A DNA stretch of 64,000 nucleotides, taken from the NCBI GenBank assembly GCA_902806565.1, contig CADCXA010000066.1, forward strand, positions 1,692,835 to 1,756,834, given 5' to 3'. Below the pieces are notes generated by a model that saw only the letters and a list, made by a program, of their open reading frames with translations, had not been told where the DNA came from and did not search any database. Shown in pieces: positions 22,996-33,125 of this stretch (within the stretch, counting starts at the first letter, position 1; every line of letters starts with the position of its first letter). Position numbers and translations under genes: made by a program. Source of the DNA: Hypoxylon rubiginosum (lineage: Eukaryota > Ascomycota > Sordariomycetes > Xylariales > Hypoxylaceae).

Positions 22996-24055
22996 GTCGT
23001 TCGGCAGCGTGTCCGTCTACACTAGAAAAGTGGAATCAAATAGCAGAGAAGAGAAGACGGTGAGCTTCTCCTTTGAAAAAAAAATTTGACGCTAGGTAGG
23101 TAGCGAGATGAATAATAGTAACATCAATCATATGTAGGTGCAGTATGAAACGTATGAGAGGAGTCGTCGTCGAGGGGTAGTGGCAAGAAGACCGGAATTC
23201 TCCGACCATTGGAGTAATGATTCATTAATTTGCTCCGCGGAATAATTGTCGAATATGAGACAAAAAAGTGGTGATATTCGCGTATTAGCTTAGCTTCGGA
23301 GGTGATTCATTGTTCTAAGCCTTCTCGACACGAGGATTGCCGTTACTCGAGATAGCCTGTCAGAAATTAAACCCCTGAACCATCATATAACCTCTTCCGC
23401 TGAGATAGTTCTATTGCTTCTCTAAATAGTGGTAAACAAGCGTCCCCCTCCCCCTGTTCGTACCTACACTACGGATCGCAGTGGAGAATCCGACAATTCC
23501 ATATTTGTTGATCGCCCATTCCAAAGAGCGATCAAATGGACAATTTGACTAACGCCATAAGCCTTTCTTTTCATTTCGCAATACAAAAATGTTGCAAAAG
23601 CGATACCGCAATTACGGCATGTAATTGCGTCTTATAAACGTAACACACCCCCCAGGTTCTTAGGTATCTGAACCTAAGAACTGAATCGATCACGTCCCTA
23701 TCTAGCTCACTCGCTCTCGTGGCTGTCGGATCCAATAGAGGTCGGGCCAGCTCTTCATAATAGGCTTCTTGCGCTAAGTCTAAGAGGCTGTTTCTACGTG
23801 CGTGTAATTCGTCGTGGTTTCGAACCCTCGCCTTACTGCCAGATCTGGTCTGGCTCTGGGGCCTCCGGGGTTTCGCTCTAGGAGTCTTAGCGTAATTACA
23901 TTTATCGAATGCAGTGGAATGCGTATATCCGCTGCGCTAACCGGGACTCATAACTGTCGTAATAACGGTACCGCAGTTGTACGCATGTAGTTAAGACTTA
24001 TAAATGGGAAAAAGGAAGCATACAGCTCCATTCTTTTGCAAAAGGCGGTGTCAGG
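22996..24055. repeat. Intergenic with a pair of diverged direct repeats
   Basis: A block of about 40 bp at 23601-23639 (cgataccgca...cttataaa) recurs at 23966-24005 (cggtaccgca...cttataaa) with roughly 75-80% agreement by eye. Between them, GCTAAGTCTAAGAG near 23774 and an approximate complement near 23880 could form a long stem. Terminal repeats of a small decayed element are one possibility. No gene is seen. Confidence 0.4.
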
Positions 24056-25561
24056 TCATCTCAGCCACAACCTCCACCGCCGGATTCCTCTCGGTCTTTG
24101 CGACACCTTCTCAGCTTCTTCGCGCTCTGGTTGAGTAGTTCCTAGCAGCTTTTTGAGGCTTTCGAATATGTCGGGATCTACATTGTCGCGCGAGACGTGC
24201 TCTTGCCAGTCGTGTTCGACGGTGCGGTGTGGCGGATGGGTTTCGCGGGCGATCTGTGCAACCACCCCTTTTAAGATATCCGCGCTCTGTCTGTCGTCTA
24301 TGCGGAAGGCGTCGCGTACGTTGCAGTAGTAGGCAAGGTACTCCCTGTACACCTCCTGAAGCCTTCTCGAATACGGCGGCGTCCAGTACTCGCTGCGGAT
24401 CTCCTCCAGCCCGATCTTTAGGGCTTGGCGGTATGCGTAGGCAGTATCCTCTCTGTAGTCGGGGATTACCTTGGCCCTGCTGGAGTCGGCGATGATCCCC
24501 AGAAATCCGTACAGTTTGTCTCTTGGATCAGTACAGTCGAGCTTGCCGAATTTGCGGATGACTTCGTGGATAAGATCCGGTACCCGCGAATGATACGTTT
24601 CGACTGCCGTATGCGGGCGGGTGAGCTCCGCAGTGATTTCGTCGAGTGTTCCGACCGCTGTCCCCTGAGCAAGAGGGTCAAGTATCGGCCGGAGCACCAC
24701 GCGTTCCCTGTGAGTTATAATTCTCTCAGCGGGACTGCGCGAATCCGAAACGGCGTCGGCAACTGTTTGCGGCCGTCCACTCTGGGAGAACCGTAATTCG
24801 GGCGACGGTATAGCGTATGACGGTATGCCCGCAAACAAACGCGACGGGAAGACGTGGCGGCCGCACCATATCGTCACGCTGCGCGCCAGCAGCACCTCCT
24901 GCACGATCCAGACTCGACTCCAGTAGGGATGATAGCTCAGATACCTGAAGCCTTCCCACTGCTCTGCTGTGAATTCAGAGTGATGCTTGTCGATGCCTGC
25001 TTGGCTGAGTGACTCCAAGCTATCATCCTGTTCGCGAGTCTTGGGCGTGCCAAGCCACGCTACAACTAAATCGGCATTTCGGTAGACGCGCGCCATCTCC
25101 TTCACTTGTGCTCGTCTCTCTGCGCTGTCAAGCTGGTTGATGCATATTGCGTCTATAAAGAGAAGCCCGCCTACACGATTCCTTGCTGAGGTGGTGAGGA
25201 ATTCGTGCAAGTTCCTACGCACGTAGAAGCACTGGCCGCCGACATTGATCTCGTAGATATTCTCAGTGTATTCTGCGCTGCCCCAGATGTATGATAGTGC
25301 GCAATATCGAGTCGAAGGGAGGTCTGATAGATTAAACGTTTCGAGGCTGAAATCCATGCTTCCAGGGGTGACTCGTAGAAGCCGGGCTTGTGTGGCGGCG
25401 TCGATGGCATCGTACTTGAAACCGGATGTTCCATTCAGGAGTTTATCATGAGCAAGTCCGTAGTCGATGATCTGACCGCTCTCCGTCAATTTAGACATGG
25501 CATCGAAATACGCCGCATAGGCATGACTAATTTCAGAAACGAAAGAATGGCAAGCTTCCAT
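24056..25561 (-). CDS. HET-domain (heterokaryon incompatibility-type) protein
   Basis: A single exon of 501 residues, ATG at 25561-25559 and TGA at 24058-24056. The three HET blocks are present in order: YCALSYIWGSAEYT (about residues 87-100), GGLLFIDAICINQLD with YRNADLVVAWLG (about 130-175), and the WSRVWIVQEVLLAR block (about 215-228). HET proteins act in non-self recognition and can trigger cell death when activated; most genes of this large family have no known partner. The C-terminal half (DPRDKLYGFLGI and beyond) is typical of the family. It ends in a charged tail. No lesion is visible. Confidence 0.93.
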   Translation of the reverse strand: MEACHSFVSEISHAYAAYFDAMSKLTESGQIIDYGLAHDKLLNGTSGFKYDAIDAATQARLLRVTPGSMDFSLETFNLSDLPSTRYCALSYIWGSAEYTENIYEINVGGQCFYVRRNLHEFLTTSARNRVGGLLFIDAICINQLDSAERRAQVKEMARVYRNADLVVAWLGTPKTREQDDSLESLSQAGIDKHHSEFTAEQWEGFRYLSYHPYWSRVWIVQEVLLARSVTIWCGRHVFPSRLFAGIPSYAIPSPELRFSQSGRPQTVADAVSDSRSPAERIITHRERVVLRPILDPLAQGTAVGTLDEITAELTRPHTAVETYHSRVPDLIHEVIRKFGKLDCTDPRDKLYGFLGIIADSSRAKVIPDYREDTAYAYRQALKIGLEEIRSEYWTPPYSRRLQEVYREYLAYYCNVRDAFRIDDRQSADILKGVVAQIARETHPPHRTVEHDWQEHVSRDNVDPDIFESLKKLLGTTQPEREEAEKVSQRPRGIRRWRLWLR

Positions 25562-26721
25562 CGTGAAACGGGAGTAGCTGTGGACTGGGGAGGGTCTGTG
25601 ATACTAGTATCGACGTCGTATGAGGCTGTGCTGTATAAATGTACGCTGCGGTCACTTGCATGCAATTCTCCAATAAGACGATCGAAATTCGGTATAGAAT
25701 CCTCTCCTATTTGCTGGGGCTGCTCACTAGTGACCTATAGATGTCAGCACAGCAAGGGTAGATTTATCTTGGAAAATCTCATGCCTATAGACAGTTCACA
25801 TATCTAGGCACCTAGCTGAAAGGAGATATTTATTGGCACAATGAGAAAGTTCAATATGAAACAGTCTCTGGATTCAAATATATAGGAGTGACGAGGCGCA
25901 GAAGCGCTCGTGCCTCTCCTAAGCGACCAAGTTCCCATAGTCACAGCGTTCAGACAGTCGTCGAACCTTACATTCAGGTTTCACTCTCGGCTCTGGCGCT
26001 AATTTCTGGCTTCAATCGCGTTCTGGTATATGGGTTGATGTAGAGAAGAGCATTGATATACCAAATAATCTATTGGGTTGTCTTCCCATAAGGCAACTAT
26101 TGTTCGTCTCGAATGAAAGTTTACCGCACAAACGTCTAGATAGTATTGCTATACCAGACTGTAATGTTACAATATCATGCCGTAGCGGACATGATTAAGT
26201 CCGGGGATTTAGACCAGCTGCCTAGTCGTCTCCTCTGCGTCTGCAACTTCCGCGAGAAATGCCCTTTGAACATTATATCACCAGTGTTTCTATTAAACAC
26301 AAGTCGTCGCAATGTTAACCACCGCGAGCCTTCTAATGATCGTTCACGGTCTGTCTGAAGCTCATAGAGAGCAATGATGAATGGATCTGTAGCGGTGTAT
26401 TTCCTAGTGGAGTATCGATGTGCATTATTGGTGAAACCGAAACGTCGATATGGCTATCAGACGCAAATGCGCTTAGCTAAGAGCTCACGTATCTGGATAC
26501 CTTTGTAGCTTCTGAATCCACCGAGAGCAAACACATACGACGAGAACTGGGTCTGGCTAGTAAGCCGAGAGGAGCGTTTCAGTAGAATAGGTAGGTAGAA
26601 ACTTGAGGCAAAGCGGCCAGCTTGTAGAATTGTTGGCGACTCGAACCGATCTCCTAGTAGATTCGGTCCAAGAGTTCAAATTGATGGGCTGCCTTGTAGG
26701 TGCTCGTGCGTATTAGGCCGT
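25562..26721. other. Intergenic, no gene recognised
   Basis: About 1.2 kb with only short, unsupported frames. TAGGTAGGTAG occurs near 26590. Confidence 0.45.
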
Positions 26722-27873
26722 TCAAGCGCTCGTGCTGAAGTAATAATTTTCCCATAGATATTCGTAATCCTCCATTATGCCGGAAACGAGACCGGGCATA
26801 CGACGACGCACACCGGCTATCATACCCTTCGTGACATGTTCGTAGAAAGCACCTCTCATTGTCCACCAGCCTGCCGCCCAATACCTCTTGCCCCATTCCT
26901 CGTTCTCTAAAGCAGTACTGCGTAGACCTCTGTCACGCAACTGCCGCGCAGCATACTCCAGGCTTAATCCGATAATCCAGGGTGCCCAGGACTTCTTATC
27001 TTTGCTCCTCGACAACGCAATGGCGTATAAGAGGGGTGAGAGGATATGAAGTATCTCGGCGGTTTGACCGGGACGGGATAGCGTATTTAGAAGCTTTGAT
27101 GCGGGCTTGATATCGTCTGCCGTCAACACTCGCCCCATCAAGTAAGAACTTATGTCTCCAGGATTCGGGAGGCTCGGGAGGCTAGAGCCGGTCCGGGGCA
27201 TCGTCCATTCCTTCTCGTGGGTGGCTTTGGCGGTTTCCACAGGAACCTCCTCGCCCATTAGCTCCTTCAGTGTGTCGCCATCATTCTGATCCACATCGGG
27301 TGGAATTGGATCGCGCTCGGGCAGCGCTGGTGTCACGAGAGGCCTTGAGTTGGTGACTCGCATTAATAATAGGCGGCAGACTGCTTTGATAACCTCCAAG
27401 ATGATGATAATACGCCAGCGAACCTTTTCGCCCTTGCGCTTCGCTGCCATTTCCCATAGTAACTCCGTATACTGCACAATTTGTAGGAGCAGTGCTATCC
27501 TCCGGTATATTCTACTCTTGGCCGTCCAGAATCTGGTGTAGCGCGTATGTGGGCCCGGTATCTTTGAAGCGAGAGCCGGTATCCTCGTGATGGCGCCTCG
27601 AAGAACAGCATCGTGGTAAAGTGACAGTAGCTGGATGCCCGAGTGTAGAGTCTCGGAGGCAATCTCTGCATCGCGAAAGCGGCCAGGGATGATGTATGTT
27701 AGGGATCGTAACGCGCTCTCGATCTGGGATACTTGATGGGAGTTTTTCGTGATGAAGTCACCGTACATGTGCAACCATTTCGGCCGTATCGACAGCATAC
27801 TGTGGATCGGATTATGGGATTCATTCGCCGGACGCGACGGGTTGGTGCTGAAATGATCGGCGGGTTGTGACAT
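26722..27873 (-). CDS. PEX16: Peroxin Pex16, peroxisomal membrane biogenesis protein
   Basis: Single exon of 383 residues. The ATG at 27873-27871 (MSQPADHFSTNPSRPANES) is the first Met; the open frame extends upstream only through a TTG. Family-typical segments are WLHMYGDFITKNSHQVSQIE, SLTYIIPGRF...SETLHSGIQLLSLYHD near the N-terminus, then RYTRFWTAKSRIYRRIALLLQ-type and EVIKAVCRLLLMR segments, and the C-terminal SWAPWIIGLSLEYAARQL...EEWGKRYWAAGWW block. Pex16 is an integral peroxisomal or ER membrane protein needed for membrane-protein import; in Yarrowia it also controls peroxisome fission. This housekeeping gene is intact. Confidence 0.95.
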   Translation of the reverse strand: MSQPADHFSTNPSRPANESHNPIHSMLSIRPKWLHMYGDFITKNSHQVSQIESALRSLTYIIPGRFRDAEIASETLHSGIQLLSLYHDAVLRGAITRIPALASKIPGPHTRYTRFWTAKSRIYRRIALLLQIVQYTELLWEMAAKRKGEKVRWRIIIILEVIKAVCRLLLMRVTNSRPLVTPALPERDPIPPDVDQNDGDTLKELMGEEVPVETAKATHEKEWTMPRTGSSLPSLPNPGDISSYLMGRVLTADDIKPASKLLNTLSRPGQTAEILHILSPLLYAIALSRSKDKKSWAPWIIGLSLEYAARQLRDRGLRSTALENEEWGKRYWAAGWWTMRGAFYEHVTKGMIAGVRRRMPGLVSGIMEDYEYLWENYYFSTSA

Positions 27874-29739
27874 GTCGAAGGAGAAGACGGAACAAATTAG
27901 ATTATAGTAATACAAGGAGATCTAGAAAAGTACAATTCAAGAAGGAAAAAGGGAGTGTTGCGCCATGAAACCACGCAATTAGGAATTGGAATTTGGATTT
28001 TGGTGGTGAGAATAGTGGGAGAAGTGACAGATGAGCTGTTCAAGGAGATCCATTTTCAGGCTCCATTCGCGTCATTCACGCTTCCAACCGTTTGCCTCGG
28101 CTCGGCAACAGCTGTCTTTTGAAGGAATAGCGCTTGGGCCAACTTGACTAGTGTTATCGTTATCGCGGAATGGCTACTGCAATATCTGCTACCTAATAAA
28201 TACATATATGTAAGCAATACGTATTAGAGACCATTGCATGTAGTTAACCATACCTTAGTGTATTGCCCCTTTTTCGACTTCGCCCTCGCATTCTCGAACC
28301 AAGACTTTATGGATTATATCGCCGAGCACTAGTAGGTCAAGTTTCGCTACGTGCCAGATGAGGGCGAAAGTATCGGCATTACTGATGTTCAAGCTCCTCC
28401 TTCATCGAGAAATGCGAAATCATCACCATGCGCCATCCTCGCGCAATCTATGATACAGTGGACATGATTGGTCCCCAAGCTTGACCGTGATGGTTTCTGA
28501 GCGAGGAAGAGGGGTCGGTATCTCAAGCGAAACTCATATCCAGGGGACATCCAGCATAATCGGCTACGATAGCATATTCGCTTCAGAATTTCTGCCCGCT
28601 AGCTGTACTGGGTACCTGAGACATAACATCGTCCTCAGTCTCGGAGATGAAGGCTTACTTCTAAAAATATGGATATGTTGAAGCAGTTCACTAGGTACTG
28701 TCACTCAATTCGACCGATTGTTACACAGTTTAGTTCAGGGCAGCGCTTGAGAGATACTCTCCAGTGCGTCTATCCCTATCCGTCTACGACAAGACGCAAT
28801 GAGGTTCCTCAGACCCGGGCTTCTGGACCATAGTCGATATGACACAGCCGCACTAGTAGCTCATTGGTAATTAGTCGTTCCGGTTGTAAGGAACCTATGC
28901 GAGACTCATAAGAGACTTTGAAGTCAGCTGGATTGTATTTATAAATTCATTCATCTCAAGGTGTATATACCCAAGCTTTTGCCAAGCTAACAGCATTTGT
29001 CTCTAGCACCAGCATTTACCCGAATTCATGAATACCGATGATAGAACAGGTTCACCGACGAGGCCGTTCCCGTCGAGGGTCCAAAACTTGTCCGCTAACG
29101 ACGGTCGCTCTCGCAACGGCGAGATTCGCATGTCCGTCCGCCTGCGATCGTAGTGGGCCATGTACTGCTATGCTGCTGCGGAGATGAAATGGGACATAAT
29201 TGACTGTTACCTACGATCTCGAACAGATTATATTTCCTCTTTAGGAAAAAGGAAGAGTTCTTCGGTCCTCCACAGGGTACGGGAAGCCTAATCTAGGCCT
29301 AGATGGTGTCACATGTGTACGAGAGGGTAACAGATGTCCGCGACTGTTTTCTGCGAATATTGCGAAATCCGTGCGCTGGTCACGCTATATTGAAGTCCGA
29401 TTTCTTGAATACTCGACTGCTTTAGCCGTGCTGCCGGAAACACACACTATCGAACCGCAGCGGCTATTGGTCTACTATAAAGCTTGGTTCGTCGATTTTG
29501 CAACGTTGCCGCCTTGCCAAGTCGGCTCTTTTTCTAACTAATGTACCAGCGGAATAAAGACCTCAAGGTGTCGCCACTCATACGAGCTGAGTTTTCCCGA
29601 GCTCAGCCTCTATGTATCATATGTATCATGCAAAGCGCCTGCAATCTTCTTGCCAAGGTGAACCTGAATTTATAGGTTCGATCTTGTCCCAAATGTCACC
29701 ACGTTATACAATCTTACCTACCTCCTACCTACTTACACC
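27874..29739. other. Intergenic, no gene recognised
   Basis: About 1.9 kb upstream of both PEX16 and the isocyanide synthase, so it includes two promoters. CCTACCTCCTACCTAC stands about 20 bp before the synthase ATG, in its leader. No element, RNA gene or conserved frame was found. Confidence 0.45.
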
Positions 29740-31811
29740 ATGCCGTCCGCGTTGAAGCTCGAAGTTACTGATGTCTCGGCATCTCCAAGCTCTCCGGCTG
29801 GGAATCTAGAGACACTGGAACCTTCTCACCTAGAAATTTCATCACAAATACTAAGCATCATCTCACGGTATAAGCTTGCAAAAGATACATTCCTAGCGGG
29901 GACCAAGGACGGAACCAATTTTCTGGCCCATATCCATTCTAAGGTCGCAGCTAAGGAGAGCATACTTATGTGCCTTCCGGCGTTCCCTTTCAAGTCCCCG
30001 AACAATACCGCGAAGGTCTTTGGCCGTCTCCCCGACAAGGCCGAGGAATTTGCGCTTGCACATCTCAATGGACTATGTGCTGCGATAGGAGATATTTACA
30101 CGCCAGGCGCAAGGTTGATGATTGTGTCTGATGGGCTCGTTTACAACGGTACTTGATCCTCGACCTGCCGCCTATCTTTCTATTAACTCGAAAGAAGATC
30201 TCCTGGGAGTTCCGGACAGGGATGTCTGGGCGTACGGCGAAGCCCTCCGAGCATTGCGAGCAAGAAAGGACTTTCGTCATATTGAATTCTGTCGACTGAA
30301 GGACATAGTACACGTCGATGTACCAGATGAGTTGGACGAGATCAGATGTAAGTAATGGTCAACATATCTTCCGAGATGTATTCAAAGTTGCTACATAACC
30401 CCTTTTGATACTGCGCCACCCCCTATTTCTAGATGCTAAGCCTAACTATCTCTAGATGTGGCAAATGCAACGAATTTCCGCCATGCTTTATTGCAACAGT
30501 TTAGTAAACCAGGATACAATGTTTCACTCAGGATATCAGAGGATGAAGATACATGCTTGACATACAGAGGATATATCAAGTTCCTAGAGACCGACCTACA
30601 GAATGTGTATCCCATAGGCGAGGGGCGCAGCAAGTCGAAGTACAAAAAGGGAGTAGAGTATATCGCCAAGCAGATGCTCACAAGAGGCGATGTAAGTTCT
30701 TTGTCCCTCGTCCGTCCAGCTCGTACCGGATAGTCAGCGACGCGGCAGTGCTGATAGTCGTCACCCAGGCATTCGCTCGAGCAGTACGACAAAGATTTCC
30801 CGACCGATTGAGGCTTTCCATTCATCCCTCGACGGGTGAAAACAAGCTCTCCATCAACCTGCTACCAACAGACACATCGTTTACGACGCCTTGGCACTGC
30901 AGCATCGCGTTTCGATTGGACGGCACCGTCATCACGGGCCACCGGTCCCAGTTCGACACCAACGAAGAGTTTGAACTCGTATGCGAGCAAGGTCGCCCAA
31001 GTTACTTTCGTGAGAGAAGCGCCTTGCTTTCTTGGGCTAGCGAAAAGGGCGGTATCACCTGCGAACCTGTGTACCCAACAGGGCTCGTGATCCGGCCGGC
31101 AGCGGGTCGGAACTCCTTGTCCGTAAGGGATGTCGACGCAGCCAAGGTACGCGCCTTGTCGCAGCTCAATTCTCCTATCGTATTGCGCGGCTTTGCGCGG
31201 ACGCGAAATCGGGATTTGCTGGTGGCCAAGGCCCACGAGTTTGGCGTGCCGACGCCGTGGGAGTTCGGCATGCCTGATCTAAACGTTCGCGGTGCAGATA
31301 CCCATCGAGTGACCAATTTCCTCTCGGTGACTGAGGATGAGAGTGAAACGTCGTTTTCCATGCCGCCAAGGTTAGCTGTCTATTTCACCCATCCCTATTA
31401 TTCTATTCTAAGCTCAAGGCACTAATCCGCAGCCGACCTAGGTTTCAATTCTTCGCGGCGATGATAGAATCACCCAAAGACACCAAACCCGCCCTATTCT
31501 CCTCATCGGCGCTTCTTTTGAAGCATCTCTCAGCACATTTAAGCCTCCCCTCTCTCCACCCCTTAACAGGGGCTATTTCCTCATCCTCAACTATTACCCG
31601 TAGTTTGCCTCTAGTCGTCAATCATCCTGCAACCAACTGTCTACCTTGCAATGTGCCGAAGAGTTTACGGCACGATCGTCGTATCGCCTACTACCATACC
31701 TGGGAGAAGGGCGACTTACTCGTGTGCAATAATACTGTAACTACCTTGCATCAATGGAGCGATCATTCGGCAGCCTGGAATCGAGAGATTTGGAAAATAC
31801 ATTTTGAATAG
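29740..31811 (+). CDS. Isocyanide synthase (DIT1/PvcA) fused to a TauD-type dioxygenase lacking HxD
   Basis: Five exons (29740-30148, 30198-30347, 30456-30691, 30769-31370, 31442-31811), all GT..AG and phase-consistent, give 588 residues. Residues about 30-370 form a DIT1/PvcA domain (MIVSDGLVYN/DLLGVPDRDVWAYG, HALLQQFSKPG, RLSIHPSTGENKLSINLLP), the enzyme class that makes isonitriles from amino acids. Residues about 395-588 resemble the TauD/TfdA dioxygenase found fused in fungal isocyanide synthases (LRGFARTRNRDLL, PPRFQFFAAMIESPKDT, YYHTWEKGDLLVCNN, REIWKIHFE). The segment between GADTHRVTN and PPRFQFF, which should carry the HxD iron ligands, reads FLSVTEDESETSFSM and has no His-x-Asp/Glu. 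A second gap precedes HDRRIAYYH. The distal His569 remains. The synthase part looks intact and the oxygenase part probably dead. No obvious cluster partners adjoin it. Confidence 0.87.
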
Positions 31812-32212
31812 GTCTAATTCAGTTAGTCTTATGAATCGATGAATTCTAGCTGGAGTCTAACGGAAATATATTTGCTCGAATCCAGATATTTCGTTCTTGG
31901 AGACCGTGGAACGGAACTCGGCAAATGCGAGGCTTTGTAAATTTCGCCTAGGTTTCTAATGTTTACATAATTTGCTGTTGTGTTAGTACAGTTATCGTAT
32001 TCTTTACGGTGAACTCAACCTATAGCTCTAAGGAAACGGGATGGTACCTCCTCTTCCCTTTCAGAATTCTTTACACATCTGCTCATAACTCTAGTCCTTT
32101 AGCCATCAGCAAAGCCAAGTAAGGATCCAGGCTGGTGCTGCTCTTGTCTTGCGTCCCACTTATCATCTTATACCCGACTGAATAGAGCCTAAGGTATCAT
32201 ACGTAGTTACCT
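31812..32212. other. Convergent intergenic region
   Basis: About 400 bp between two 3' ends; A+T-rich in places, with no recognised feature. Confidence 0.4.
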
Positions 32213-33125
32213 CTACTTCATACACTCGGACTCTACTTTAAACACCTTGAGGCTTTCTAGCTGTGGGAATACGCGAGGGGTGCCAGAGATTTGCACACTG
32301 AATACCTTGTAGAGGCCGTCAAATAAGTACTCGTAAGTCAAATGGGTTGGATGCATATCCCTCAGAGCGGTGTTGCAATAGCGGAAATGGATATAACGCT
32401 GCACAGGGATCTCTAGGCTAGGCAGAGAGGCATTCAAGCAGCGGAAAAGGGAACGCCATCCAAAATCGTCATAAAAAGGGCGATAGTCAACATCTATCTT
32501 AAGGTGGCGGATGAGCTGCAAGAAACGATGCGTGGCACGGTTGGTTTGACGCAACGATAGCTAGCACGCGATAGCGATCCACCACCGAAGAGGATCTCAG
32601 AACAAGCTTATCTCGTCTAGGGTTAAACAGAGGCGAAAATTTGCCAGGCTCCCCGTAATACGAGACCGCTACTTCTCGGAACGCCTTCGAAACGTGGAAG
32701 AGGTTCATCAACTTCCGTGGATGGGAATCTTCCCAGAAGACTTTCACCAGAAAATATAGAGAGTTTATCCACATAGTTGAAGGCAATCCGAGCAAAATGT
32801 TAACCTCGCGCGGCTCCGTCAATGGATCAAAAATCTCGAAGAATAATTCTAGAGGAAGCGATAACAGCGGGCATGACGACCGCTTTCTCGAATCAGACAG
32901 CGTCAGGATAGGTGAGTTGGTATTAAGGTTATCCGGCCGGGTCAAAGTCGCTGGCTGTTCTGTCGGCTGTGCTACTGAGCGCGGCTGACTAGGGAATTTA
33001 TAATCTTCTCGTAGAAACCGGTGCATCTTTTCAACGATATGCTCCCACGGGACTGGTTTATTCGGGTCAAGAGTAACAGTGAGCTGATTAGAGACCCAAT
33101 GAATCTTGACTCGTTCTTTGTCCAT
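32213..33125 (-). CDS. F-box-like protein of unknown function
   Basis: The ATG at 33125-33123 starts MDKERVKIHWVSNQ. An F-box-like helix LLSLPLELFFEIFDPLTE lies near residues 87-104. The frame must change near 32560. A 52-bp intron (32516-32567, GTGCTA...TTTCTTGCAG) joins ...VVDRYR to LIRHLKIDVDYRPF in perfect phase, giving 286 residues. The donor is weak, however, and the skipped sequence in the next frame (SLRQTNRATHRFLQ) also looks coding. A one-base frameshift is therefore the alternative. Substrate-adapter function is only inferred. RNA reads over the junction would settle it. Confidence 0.6.

Noticed and set aside
23820..23850. B-box-like GGTTCGAAACC on the minus strand
   Set aside because: No A box at the right distance and no cloverleaf.
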